Shown: in pieces, positions 31,229-41,113 of the stretch
How positions within the stretch are numbered: position 1 is the stretch's first letter
How the letters are laid out: each line of letters starts with the position of its first letter
From: Nemertoderma westbladi
Taxonomy: Eukaryota; Xenacoelomorpha; Nemertodermatida; Nemertodermatidae
DNA: 45,464 bases
Direction of reading: 5' to 3'
Assembly (NCBI GenBank): GCA_032718475.1
Contig: JAUCBJ010006502.1
Location: 1 to 45,464, forward strand
Notes under the pieces: generated by a model
Databases searched by the model: none
Told to the model about the DNA's origin: nothing
Seen by the model: the letters and a program-made list of their open reading frames with translations, nothing else
Translations under genes and position numbers: made by a program

Positions 31229-31612
31229 TTAGCCCGCGAGAAAGCTTCGCCCGCGTCCAATCTTCGCCCGTAGGCAATCTTCGCCCGCGTCCAATCTTCG
31301 CCGGAGGAATCTTCGCCCTCAAAATGAGAAACTATCGCCCGATGGAAACCTTCGCCCGTAGGCAATCTTCGCCCGCGAGCAATCTTCGTCCAATAAACAA
31401 TTATTGTTTTGGTTAGAAAGAGCTGTTTCTGTAACCTGCTCCTTTCCCTCAATTGGTAATAACATCGTTTATTGTTTTGGTTAGAAAAAGCCGTCTCTGA
31501 AACCTGCTCCTTTCACTCAATTGGTTACTAAAACAAATCTTATTGGGCGAAGGTAGCTCGCGGGCGAAGATTGGCTTGTGGGCGAAGAAGATTGGACGCG
31601 GGCGAAGGTTGG
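31229..31612. mobile_element. Inverted-repeat element with CTTCGCCCG arms and duplicated core
   Basis: The left arm (about 31229-31395) is a degenerate tandem of AATCTTCGCCCGCGTCC-type words. The right arm (about 31540-31612) holds the inverse, GGGCGAAGATTGG and GGACGCGGGCGAAGGTTGG. Between them lie two 68-bp-spaced copies (31400-31459, 31468-31528) of the core ATTGTTTTGGTTAGAA...CCTGCTCCTTT...CTCAATTGG, also found at 1173 and 35184. It has a foldback-type structure and no obvious gene. Confidence 0.65.
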
Positions 31613-31974
31613 ACCCATCGAGGAAATAATAAATAAATAAATAATAAAAATAAATCAATAAATGTGGGAAGCACATTAATGTGCTGGTGCGGTAATTGTG
31701 ATAGTTTCTTTGTATCTTTCACATTGCGAAAATTTTAGAAAATTATAGTTTACTTTTGAATGCTATAATCGGTTGTTTTATCAGTTAATTGCACCCATAA
31801 TATCAATATAAAGTTGAGTACATATTAATGTAATATCTCGAACAATACTTATGGTAGGTACCAACAACAGCCGCAAGCGCCTACGCCCTACATAGGCCTA
31901 AAACAAAGACAAACTCAGAAGATCGTATCCGACAAACACTGCATACGTTTAATTAACAAACATGAGTCATAACG

Positions 31975-32625
31975 TTATATTTGACTTTTCGGTAAATTGG
32001 ATATAAGTTGTTGAATTCTCGCTAGTACGATCTCGTTTCCACAATCAACTGAGTCCGCAGTGAATGGGGGCCTTATTAAAGCCGCCCCTAAAACCCTGAC
32101 ACCATCTTCTTCTATCTCAACAGGTACTCTATTATCCTTCAGCCACCCTACTAGCTCATCTCTCCTCCCTTCCACCGCTTCAACAACTTCCTCAAAGGAC
32201 TCCTCCGGGAATATTGACTCTATAATCGATCGTTCTGAATCTGTAGCCAAGCGACCCACTCTAAGTTCCAGAACGCAATGCCCCATGACAACTTGGATTA
32301 ATGGATTATTCCGATCTATAGAATCTTCACTCGGAGCTTGGAACTCATCTTCCGAGCTACTGACCGTATCCCCATGGGAACTGCCACTGCCTGGGTCTCC
32401 TTGAGATCCAGTGTTTTGGGAGGAATGACTGCTGACTATTACAATAGAGTTAGAGACAGGGTCCACAGTGTACAGAAACCCGGTCTGAGTTAAAGGTTTA
32501 GTTAGTTTGCCAGTTCGACATCGAATATAAACCCAATGGAAACGGATTGATTCGATTTGAGTTGGTTCCAGTGCGTTGAATTCTTCAGCTGTGTATGTGT
32601 GGAGGCATTGCTGAGAGGAACACAT
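31975..32625 (-). CDS. GEMIN6: Gemin6-like SMN-complex protein
   Basis: A 216-codon single-exon ORF. The Gemin6 pattern is clear: an Sm-like N-terminal fold with WVYIRC...GFLYTVDPVSNSIVIVSS, then VVMGHCVLELRVG, and a C-terminal part with RRDELVGWLKDNRVPVEIEE, VLGAALIRPPF, and CGNEIVLARIQQLISN. Human Gemin6 is 167 residues. The extra length here is mainly an acidic Ser/Gly-rich insertion (about residues 73-112) within the Sm fold. Gemin6 pairs with Gemin7 in the SMN complex that loads Sm cores onto spliceosomal snRNAs. The start MCSSQQC is the first ATG of the open frame. It lies about 560 bp downstream of the TRIP4-like gene on the same strand. Confidence 0.85.
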   Translation of the reverse strand: MCSSQQCLHTYTAEEFNALEPTQIESIRFHWVYIRCRTGKLTKPLTQTGFLYTVDPVSNSIVIVSSHSSQNTGSQGDPGSGSSHGDTVSSSEDEFQAPSEDSIDRNNPLIQVVMGHCVLELRVGRLATDSERSIIESIFPEESFEEVVEAVEGRRDELVGWLKDNRVPVEIEEDGVRVLGAALIRPPFTADSVDCGNEIVLARIQQLISNLPKSQI

Positions 32626-32639
32626 CTCTAAACAACTAG

Positions 32640-33180
32640 TATACAGGATGATACAATGTTACAGAGCCATTATAAGTAAATGGATATAAGTTTTTATAAT
32701 AGTTTTTTTTTTAGTTATTAACTAAATAGTAAATACATTATTTAATTAGGTTTGCATAAAATGGCACTGTAAACGCATTTTTAATTGAAACTTTTACATT
32801 AATAACAATAACGTTCCCTCCGATACAAGTGAAACATTTAAATTCCCATCATCGGTAATATATTATTTCTACTTAAATTCGATATTTATTATATTTTATT
32901 AGCTTTTTAATTCAACTGCATAACATTTATAAAAAACAAATAAACCGAAACCATTAAATTAAATCAATGTTCAAATAATTCATCTCATTTCATCAGATTC
33001 ATTTCATTTCACAATTTCCCAATAAATTACCGTATTTCCCCAACCTATACCGTATTTTACCACTCTATACCGTATTTCACCACACATATCGTATTTACTA
33101 TTTAGCCCCAGTTTATTTCCCATATTTACACTTCTCAGGCACATATACAGTGAGAGATATAAACGTAGTAAAAGTACTGG
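32640..33180. other. Gemin6-TRIP4 intergenic region
   Basis: About 550 bp AT-rich spacer. Near 33028-33100 a ~20-bp motif (ACCGTATTTCACC variants, e.g. CTATACCGTATTT) occurs four times imperfectly. Nothing else is recognisable. Confidence 0.55.
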
Positions 33181-33184
33181 AGAA

Positions 33185-34735
33185 CTATTGAGCCAACCCT
33201 GTAACTACAAGTTGGTGTAGATAGGGGTCTAGTTTCCATATCTTATGTTGCCCTTTAACAGGCAATTTAACGATAAGTTGCCGCGGATTTTGGCAAAGAA
33301 AGACGAACGGCGACTGGGATTCCCCGTTGGGATGGAGAGCGCGGTAAGTTTCCTGATCCAAAACGTCGACAATATCGACGCAACCGAGGACGCAGCCAGC
33401 CGGGTACTCGGACGGCAAGCTAACGGCCCCATCCCGGTGCAGTGTCTCGACCGCCACTATATCTTCCCGTAGGGGGGGCCGCGCAGTAGCGGCGATCCAC
33501 AAGCGGCCCCGATGCGGCGAGTACCAACCCCGGCCCTCGTCCAACTTGGCCCCGCAGACTAGCAGCGACGCCCAGGGCTGATGGAGACTCAGACATTTCC
33601 CGGGGTCACTGACTTGCTGCAGACCCGCGTCCTGGAGCCGCAAGTCCCTGCGGGAGATTTTAGTACCCGCGCTGACTCGCTCCAACTCCGCCGTTATATC
33701 CACGGAGTCGGACTTACGGGGAGCCAAAACGAACCGCGGTAGGGGATCCTGTCCAACCCCGGTCCCTCCCACCCACGTCCCTCCCTCCTCCACCACCCCA
33801 GCCTCCCACCCCTCCCCCCCACCAACCATCCTCTCCTCCTCGATCACACACCTCCCCGCGAAGTCCACAGTGACGCCCCTCCCGCTCCGACGGTCGTGCC
33901 GTCTCTCGCGGAGCTCCGACTCCGCACTCCGCGCGGCACGCCGCTCCGCCTTGCTCAACCAACTAGCCGCCCCCGAGGCGAACCAATCCGACTGATCGTC
34001 GATAACCTTAGTTCGACTCGAACTAGTTTTATCGAACTCGAGTAATCGATTCTTCTGTTCCAACGCCCTCCGTATATCAGCCTCCCTCCCTCCCGGGTCC
34101 CGTACTCCCTCTCCAAAACCGCCTCCCGATATTAACCCGCTCCCTAACACCCCCAAACCCCCAGGTTTATCCGTATCAGCGCCTCTTAATCTCTCTAACA
34201 ACTTCAACCCTTTCTTCGACCCCGAGTCTATAAGTTCCTTCTCGGCCTTACTGCAGACTAGAGCCGCGCAGTGCAGACAAGGTCCCGACCCTTCCTGCGC
34301 GCAGACTATGCGACCGCACCGCAGACAGTTGGACACCAAGCCGTGTCTCTGACCCGCACAGTCGCATGAGTTTCTCCCTGGGAGTATCAGGTTACTCCGC
34401 TGCTGACCCTGGTTGCTGTACAACGGGACGAATCGCTGGCGTTTCTTTTTACCGCCCGACCGTTGAGGACTGATGACGTCATCTATCATTTCAGCTACGT
34501 CATCCTCCGAGTCGTTGCCACGGAAATCAATAGGAAGGGATTCCACGGGAATACCACACTTCGTTGAGTCAACAAATTTGGTTTCATCTGGGGGGTGTTG
34601 TGACGTCACTGCGGTGTAACTTACGCCACACACGACTGGGGGGTGTTGTGACGTCACTGCGGTGTAACTTACGTCACACACGACTGGGGGTTCACCGGCG
34701 TTGCTTTTTTTTTTGCTTCTTCTTTTGTCTTTCAT
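33185..34735 (-). CDS. TRIP4: Activating signal cointegrator 1 (TRIP4/ASC-1)-like protein
   Basis: A single-exon ORF of 516 residues from ATG 34735; an in-frame TAG lies just upstream. Residues about 120-165 form the C2HC5-type zinc finger (NSCDCAGQRHGLVSNCLRC then GRIVCAQEGSGPCLHC). The middle has LLEFDKTSSSRTKVIDDQSD and VTVDFAGRCVIEEE. The C-terminus is an ASCH domain (CLSLHQPWASLLVCGAK, GRGWYSPHRGRLWIAATA, GCVLGCVDIVDVLDQ, PFVFLCQNPRQ, HKIWKLD). These match human ASC-1 in order. That protein is a nuclear-receptor coactivator and part of the ASCC complex. The human N-terminal helical domain (about 80 residues) is missing. It may lie in an unseen upstream exon or be lost; the N-terminus here is instead a Lys/Arg-rich start plus a 16-residue tandem duplication. 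GC-rich, unlike its flanks. Confidence 0.88.
   Translation of the reverse strand: MKDKRRSKKKSNAGEPPVVCDVSYTAVTSQHPPVVCGVSYTAVTSQHPPDETKFVDSTKCGIPVESLPIDFRGNDSEDDVAEMIDDVISPQRSGGKKKRQRFVPLYSNQGQQRSNLILPGRNSCDCAGQRHGLVSNCLRCGRIVCAQEGSGPCLHCAALVCSKAEKELIDSGSKKGLKLLERLRGADTDKPGGLGVLGSGLISGGGFGEGVRDPGGREADIRRALEQKNRLLEFDKTSSSRTKVIDDQSDWFASGAASWLSKAERRAARSAESELRERRHDRRSGRGVTVDFAGRCVIEEERMVGGGEGWEAGVVEEGGTWVGGTGVGQDPLPRFVLAPRKSDSVDITAELERVSAGTKISRRDLRLQDAGLQQVSDPGKCLSLHQPWASLLVCGAKLDEGRGWYSPHRGRLWIAATARPPLREDIVAVETLHRDGAVSLPSEYPAGCVLGCVDIVDVLDQETYRALHPNGESQSPFVFLCQNPRQLIVKLPVKGQHKIWKLDPYLHQLVVTGLAQ
34588..34683. repeat. 48-bp tandem duplication inside TRIP4 with TGACGTCA palindromes
   Basis: Two 48-bp copies differing by one base (ACGCCACAC/ACGTCACAC) encode 16 residues twice (PPVVCxVSYTAVTSQH). 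Each copy contains the CRE palindrome TGACGTCA (34601-34608 and 34649-34656); a third is at 34474-34481 in the same gene. Confidence 0.9.
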
Positions 34736-34747
34736 TTTTTTACCCAC

Positions 34748-35080
34748 TTGTAACTAACTGCGTACTGGTGGCCTACTGTGGTACAGTTTAGTTGGGATAT
34801 CCAGGCGAGATAGTACGGTAGTACTAGCGCTTAAACTAGTACTAGTTTAAGAGTAATAATTAATTAATTATTACCCAGTCGAGATTGCCAATTATTGCGC
34901 AACACAAGCAGTAGGTGGGCGTTTTTTGCTTTTCTTTTTGGTGGCAGGTTAATCTGCTCCCTCGCGCGTAATGCGCCCTGCAGGGCCGGGCCTATCCTAA
35001 CTGCCTAGTGCCTATACAAACCACCCCCACCCACTGTTATGAAAAACAGAAAAATATAAAATTAAAACTAAAAGTTACCG
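34748..35080. other. Upstream region of the TRIP4-like gene
   Basis: No exon encoding the missing ASC-1 N-terminal domain was recognised. It contains a palindromic AATTAATTAATTATT stretch and a TTGCGCAA word near 34896; a promoter is expected here but no TATA box stands out. Confidence 0.4.
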
Positions 35081-35339
35081 GTAATGGGTGTAAACGCTAT
35101 ACCAGTATGTCGACAGACGACGACCCAACCACTGCCGACACCGACAATGGCAAACATGAAACTGTAACCTGTTTTCATGACTCGATTATTGTTTTGGTTA
35201 GAATAACTTTCCACTGTAACCTGTTCCTTTCCCTCAATTGATAATTAACATTAATTAGAGCCAATAACTGAATAATGGTAGTCAGCTTTGGTTGTCGGAT
35301 GTCGCCGATGTCGGCGTAGCGTTTACACCCAACGATTAC
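35081..35339. mobile_element. Inverted-repeat element with GGGTGTAAACGCTA ends
   Basis: The left end GTAATGGGTGTAAACGCTA (35081-35099) is the inverse of 35317-35339, which has four extra bases after GTAAT. Weaker inverted similarity continues inward (CGACGACCCAACC versus CGACATCCGACAACC). The centre, 35184-35243, is the same core as in the 31.4-kb element (ATTGTTTTGGTTAGAATAAC, TTCCTTTCCCTCAATTG). It is non-coding and MITE-like. Confidence 0.65.
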
Positions 35340-36580
35340 TGATGAATAGCACCACATCCACATCAGCAAAAATAACAAACTCAGAAACTGCTCTGCAGTC
35401 TATACCGGTAGTACTGTAGTAAATAATCTGGTAGTACAGTAGCACTGGTAGCAAGGCCAAGGAGTATTCTACTGTCAGACTGTTCTACTCTACTCCAGGT
35501 ACTCTACTATCCAGCTATCAGACTAGGCCTATGCAGCTATGTCAGATGTCAGTACTGCAGTATGTACTAGTACTGTAGTACCGGCTGACCGGTAGTAGAT
35601 TAGTCCTTATGGGCAGTTGCGCAGTAGGCATACAACTACAACACACTTTCTCTGTCCAGGGGTACGCGTACGACGGTTCAATAGGCTGATAGGCCTACAT
35701 TTAGGACAGCAGACTCAAGATCTGCAGATGCCTGTACAGCTGTACAGCTACAGAGCTATACGACGTAAGTAAGTATGCAATGTTTTAAATTTCCCGCCAA
35801 CAACCCGTTAGAATGTTTATTTTATGCATTTTTTATGATTCTACATTTTTGTAAGTTCTACAGGATAGGCCCAATCGATTTCACAATATTCCAGAGTCCA
35901 CGGACGTTGCCTTGTGGGGATTTCATAAATTAAAGTTAATTATTATATGAATGTCTATATTTTATTCTATACTGTATTAGTATTAAAGGTAATATTATAA
36001 TAATTTATATATTCTATACTGTATTAGTATTAAAATATTCTGTTTTCAGTCAATATTTGTATATTTACAAGGTTTGTATCCGAAATAAAAAAATTTCTGC
36101 ACTAAGTACTGTATATTATATTCCTATTCTACTCCTGCAAATATTGCATTATTCTTTGCATGGAAGTATGTAATATATGTTTTAGCTGATTCGTGTTGGT
36201 AATATTGTTGCCACCAATAATCCGACTGATGTCCAACTGGCATCATTGTGGATTTTTATAAAAGTTACCAAATTCTACACCGGATCCTGACATTATATGA
36301 AAATGCAATATGATTTTCGATCCCACCGGGTGTTTTCCAGAACGTTTTTGTTTTACGCACTATTTTTCCACTATGCCTATTATACATGGGAGCAGGCCCG
36401 ATTTCAAATTAGATTATATAGTTTGCTACCTACCTCTTAAAGATAATAAAGTTTTGTACAGTTAAATAAATTTTAAAAATTAATTATCTAATAAATAACA
36501 TACCATTGTATCATCATCATCAATCTTAAATTCCTGGATGTTTCGTAATTTAAATAACCATTTATTGGTTGGGTAATGGT
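35340..36580. other. Intergenic, low-complexity GTACTGTAGTAC words and a 24-bp duplication
   Basis: 35400-35640 is rich in GTAGTACTGTA-type near-palindromic words. ATTCTATACTGTATTAGTAT plus four following bases is duplicated exactly at 35964 and 36011. No exon or RNA gene is visible. Confidence 0.55.
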
Positions 36581-36589
36581 CTATAAATA

Positions 36590-37842
36590 ACAACTCTACA
36601 ATAACCATTCTACAATAACCATTCTACAATAACCATTCTACAATAACCATTCTACAATAACCATTCTACTATAACCATTCTACTATAACCATTCTACTAT
36701 AACCATTCTACAATAACCATTCTACTATAACCATTCTACAATAACCATTCTACAATAACCATTCTACAATAACCATTCTACAATAACCATTCTATATAAT
36801 AACCATTCTACAATAACCATTCTACAAAAACCATTCTACAATAACCATTCTACAATAACCATTCTACAATAACCATTCTACAATAACCATTCTACAATAA
36901 CCATTCTACTATAACCATTCTACTATAACCATTCTACTATAACTATTCTACTATAACTATTCTACAATAACCATTCTATATAATAACCATTCTACAATAA
37001 CCATTCTACAAAAACCATTCTACAATAACCATTCTACAATAACCATTCTACAATAAACATTCTACAATAACCATTCTACAATAACCATTCTAATATAACC
37101 ATTCTACAATAACCATTCTACAATAACCATTCTACAATAACCATTCTACAATAACCATTCTACAATAACCATTCTACTATAACCATTCTACTATAACCAT
37201 TCTACAACAACCATTCTACAATAACCATTCTACAATAACCATTCTACAATAACCATTCTACAATAACCATTCGACAATAACCATTCTACAATAACCATTC
37301 TACAATAACCATTCTACAATAACCATTCTACAATAACCATTCTACAATAACCATTCTACAATAACCATTCTACAATAACCATTCTACAATAACCATTCTA
37401 CAATAACCATTCTACAAAAACCATTCTACAACAACCATTCTACAATAACCATTCTACTATAACCATTCTACAATAACCATTCTACAATAACCATTCTACA
37501 ATAACCATTCTACAATAACCATTCTACTATAACCATTCTACAATAACCATTCTACAATAACCATTATATACAATAACCATTCTACAATAACCATTCTACA
37601 ATAACCATTCTACTATAACCATTCTACAATAACCATTCTACAATAACCATTCTACAATAACCATTTTACAATAACCATTCTACAATAACCATTCTACAAT
37701 AACCATTCTACAATAACCATTCTACAATAACCATTCTACAATAACCATTCTACAATAACCATTCTACAATAACCATTCTACAATAACTATTCTACAATAA
37801 CCATTCTACAATAACCATTCTACAATAACCATTCTACAATTT
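36590..37842. repeat. 14-bp minisatellite CAATAACCATTCTA (~88 copies)
   Basis: A near-perfect 14-bp direct repeat. Scattered variants are CTATAACC, CAAAAACC, CAACAACC and a longer TATATAATAACC unit near 36794 and 36976. The order of variants around 36790-36850 recurs about 182 bp later (13 units), which suggests block duplication. Confidence 0.97.
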
Positions 37843-38458
37843 AATTGCAATGCGTGTATTAATTTCAACTTCCAGATAAATACATTAAAAACTAACTTTA
37901 TATCATCGTCTCCATCAAAAAATTCAGTATGTGAGGTGTGACTGGTAATGAAAATTACTGATGCACTTAAATTGTCATAAAAGTGCGTCATATAATGGAA
38001 ATTCCGGTGATGTATGTTTAATTTTAATGGAATCATACCATTTTTGTTAATATTCAACAGTCAATTATTCATGCACCAGATAACTCTTCTTATTCAAAAG
38101 TCAATATCATTTGGTTTTCACTGTGCTCGCTTGGTTAATAAGAATTATCTGGTTTCTGGTGTGCAGCCTATTTTAGTTTGCATATCAGCTGTATATTGCA
38201 GGTAACTACTGCATAAAAAAACGCCTTTACTATACTGCCGTAGTGCAGTATTGCTGTATTGCGGTACCTGTGACCAGTACTGTCACTGCTGCACTGTCAG
38301 CAGGTCAGACTGTACTCTTTTCTGTACTACTGTACAGAGGGAATTTTAACCTGGCTGGAGGTGAATTTTTAGGGGGGTGTAAATTTTCTGCAACACCGGT
38401 ACTTGTACCGCTTGTTTATCGAACATTCTGACATTCGCGGCCACACACCGCTATCGCT
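37843..38458 (+). other. 5' flank of BCKDHB
   Basis: I see no independent gene. 38230-38340 is rich in CTGTACTGT/GTACTGTAC-type words like those at 35.5 kb. The stretch just before the ATG (CGCGGCCACACACCG) is GC-richer, but no TATA box is evident. Confidence 0.45.
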
Positions 38459-38718
38459 ATGGCGTTGTTACCGGCAGCTGCGATATCCCTCCGTTTGACT
38501 CCCCGAGTGAATCCACTAAGAAGGAAGTCGTCGCCGAGGCAACAAACTCTCCGAAACTCTTCGCACTTCACCTACGTACCGGAAGCTCCCCCCGTTCCCG
38601 GGGAAACCCAACGAATGAACTTGTTCCAGTCGGTAACCAGCGCCCTCAGTAACACCCTGGAAACCGACCCGACTGCCATAATATTCGGTGAAGATGTTGC
38701 CTTTGGCGGAGTATTCAG
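38459..38718 (+). CDS. BCKDHB: BCKDHB exon 1 (presequence and start of mature protein)
   Basis: The first ATG is at 38459; residues 1 to about 37 lack acidic residues and are rich in Arg, Ser and Leu, as expected of a matrix-targeting peptide. The exon ends in phase 2 at GTATTCAG|GTTGGC, a weak donor (GTTGGC), but the only one consistent with the protein join FR|CTVG. Confidence 0.9.
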
Positions 38719-40446
38719 GTTGGCAAGAGTAAAAATTACACAGATAGATAGGCGAAAGCGGCTGTTCTTGCTCAGTATAATAACAAACATAAGATGAGGT
38801 CTTCTCTTATGAAATTAATAGGCCTTTATGGGCGTAATATTGCAGTATTATTGATAAATTCCCGGTATATTCTGATATTGAACATGATTTCTATTTTGTT
38901 TAGATTGATATTCTGCTGTGTTATAAATTGAAGGTCATTGTAAACACGTGGGGTAATTTTGTGTGAAGCAATATGATAATAGTGTCTATTAACTAATAAG
39001 TAAAACTGAGAAGTTATGTTACGGGTACCTTTTTAATTAACTTTTGTTTATCCCAAGGTGCACGGTTGGTTTAGCTGCTAAGTACGGCAAGGAGAGGGTG
39101 TTTAATACGCCGTTGTGCGAACAGGGTATAGTTGGTTTCGGTATAGGAGTAGCTGTTGCCGGATCTACAGCTATCGCTGAAATACAGTTTGCCGACTACA
39201 TATACCCCGCATTCGACCAGGTAGGTGGTACAAGAGACGAATTGTTTAATTATATCCGAGCTCTGATAACAACCAGTGTAAGTTTGCGTTTTGCGTACTA
39301 CTGACACTGTACCATGAACCATCGCACTATACATTGTTTGCTGCTGATTGCCGCGGATTTACTTTGCAACCGATCTTCCCCAGGTAGTTAACGAGGCCTC
39401 TAAGTACCGCTACCGATCGGGTGGTGACTTCGACTGCGGCCGTCTAACGATCCGCGCGCCCAGTGGGGCCGTGGGACACGGGGCGCTGTACCACTCACAG
39501 TCACCCGAGGCCTTCTTCGCCCATGTTCCCGGGGTGCGTACCGTTGTGCCCAGGGGACCCTGCCAGGCTAAGGGACTGCTACTCGCTTGCATTCAGGACG
39601 ATAATCCCTGTATATTCTTCGAGCCTAAAGTTCTGTACCGGTCGGCGGTAGAGGATGTACCGGTGGAGAGTTACACATTGCCGTTGGGGAAGGCGGAAGT
39701 TCTTATAGAGGGTGGGTCGACTAATTAGCAATAAATCATTATTATTTACATATAAATTTACTCCTAAAACCTTAGCGTTTTCATTTAACCAGCCAGACCC
39801 CTTAATAACTTATTTTATACTAAATATTACATATAAAATAATGTACTAGAACACTAGGTGCAAAGTAAAAATAAACAATAAAGACTGTAAGTAGGTGCTG
39901 TAACGATTGGTGAAATACGTGTAACGATTGGTTAATTAGTCATAATAATATTAGTTGTAAAACGATTGATACAAGAGCTGTAACGTTTGGGACGTTAACT
40001 GTAACGATTGGGACATTAGCTGTAACGTTTGGGACGTTAACTGTAACGATTGGGACATTAGCTGCAACGGTTGGTTTGGTACAAAAAGCTGTAATGATTT
40101 CTATATTAGCTGTAACGATTGGTACATTTTGCTGTAATGATTTCTTACATTAGCTGTAACGATTGGTACATTTTGCTGTATGTATGTATGTATTCTGCTC
40201 ACGATATGTAAGAATATTATAACTTCAACCCTTATTTCATCCCAGGTCGTGACGTAACGTTAGTTGGCTGGGGAACGCAGGTACAGGTTCTACGGGAGGT
40301 CTGCCAGCTAGCCGAGGAGCGATTAGGAGCGGATTGTGAACTCATAGACCTACGAACCATCGCTCCTTGGGACGTAGACACCGTCTGTAACTCTGTATCC
40401 AAAACCGGTCGTCTAATAGTAGCCCACGAGGCTCCCATTACTGGAG
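38459..40446 (+). CDS. BCKDHB: Branched-chain 2-oxoacid dehydrogenase E1 beta subunit, 5' part of gene
   Basis: Four exons, 38459-38718, 39058-39220, 39384-39711 and 40246-40446, join with consistent phases (2, 0, 1, then out in phase 1). They give about 317 residues that align end to end with human BCKDHB up to HEAPLTGG. The protein is the beta subunit of the thiamine-diphosphate E1 of the mitochondrial complex that decarboxylates the keto acids of Leu, Ile and Val. Hallmarks are [86 protein letters not shown] and [14 protein letters not shown]. The N-terminus is an Arg/Ser-rich mitochondrial presequence. The last ~75 residues are encoded beyond the right edge. The intron after exon 4 is filled by a minisatellite derived from the exon-4 donor plus a LINE. 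Confidence 0.95.
39058..39220 (+). CDS. BCKDHB: BCKDHB exon 2
   Basis: Acceptor TTTATCCCAAG|GTGCACG and donor GACCAG|GTAGGT. It encodes [20 protein letters not shown] through [14 protein letters not shown], the cofactor-proximal part of the E1-beta fold. Confidence 0.93.
39384..39711 (+). CDS. BCKDHB: BCKDHB exon 3
   Basis: Acceptor CTTCCCCAG|GTAGTTAAC and donor ATAGAGG|GTGGGT. It encodes [19 protein letters not shown] through KAEVLIEG, including the [20 protein letters not shown] loop. Confidence 0.93.
39895..40170 (+). repeat. Degenerate TAACGATTGG tandem repeat in BCKDHB intron 3
   Basis: Imperfect ~21-25-bp units with GCTGTAACGATTGGGACATTA and the alternative GTAACGTTTGGGACGTTA occur about a dozen times. 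Confidence 0.8.
40246..40446 (+). CDS. BCKDHB: BCKDHB exon 4, whose 3' end founded the 29-bp array
   Basis: Acceptor TTTCATCCCAG|GTCGTGAC. It encodes [19 protein letters not shown] through [10 protein letters not shown] and ends in phase 1 at ACTGGAG|GTGAGTG. The last 13 exon bases plus the donor are repeated without interruption downstream, so the true exon boundary is set by homology rather than by donor uniqueness. Confidence 0.9.
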
Positions 40447-41113
40447 GTGAGTGTATGAGACTCCCATTACTGGAGGTGAGTGTATGAGACTCCCATTACT
40501 GGAGGTGAGTGTCTGAGACTCCCATTACTGGAGGTGAGTGTCTGAGACTCCCATTACTGGAGGTGAGTGTCTGAGACTCCCATTACTGGAGGTGAATGTC
40601 TGAGACTCCCATTACTGGAGGTGAGTGTCTGGGACTCCCATTACTGGAGGTGAGTGTCTGAGACTCCCATTACTGGAGGTGAGTGTATGAGACTCCCATT
40701 ACTGGAGGTGAGTGTCTGAGACTCCCATTACTGGAGGTGAGTGTATGAGACTCCCATTACTGGAGGTGAGTGTCTGAGACTCCCATTACTGGAGGTGAGT
40801 GTCTGAGACTCCCATTACTGGAGGTGAGTGTCTGAGACTCCCATTACTGGAGGTGAATGTCTGAGACTCCCATTACTGGAGGTGAGTGTCTGGGACTCCC
40901 ATTACTGGAGGTGAGTGTCTGAGACTCCCATTACTGGAGGTGAGTGTATGAGACTCCCATTACTGGAGGTGAGTGTCTGAGACTCCCATTACTGGAGGTG
41001 AGTGTCTGAGACTCCCATTACTGGAGGTGAGTGTCTGAGACTCCCATTACTGGAGGTGAGTGTCTGAGACTCCCATTACTGGAGGTGAGTGTCTGAGACT
41101 CCCATTACTGGAG
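40434..41113 (+). repeat. 29-bp minisatellite built from the BCKDHB exon-4 splice donor, proximal block
   Basis: About 23 units of CTCCCATTACTGGAG (exon end) + GTGAGTGTMTGAGA (donor and intron start). The founder is exon 4 itself (GAGGCTCCCATTACTGGAG); later units read GAGACTCCC. Each unit keeps the sequence GGAG|GTGAGT, a near-perfect U1 match. The block ends abruptly at the LINE. Confidence 0.95.

Noticed and set aside
33714-33962. Gly/Arg-rich ORF overlapping TRIP4
   Set aside because: Same strand in another frame of a GC-rich low-complexity stretch; the TRIP4 frame has clear homology.
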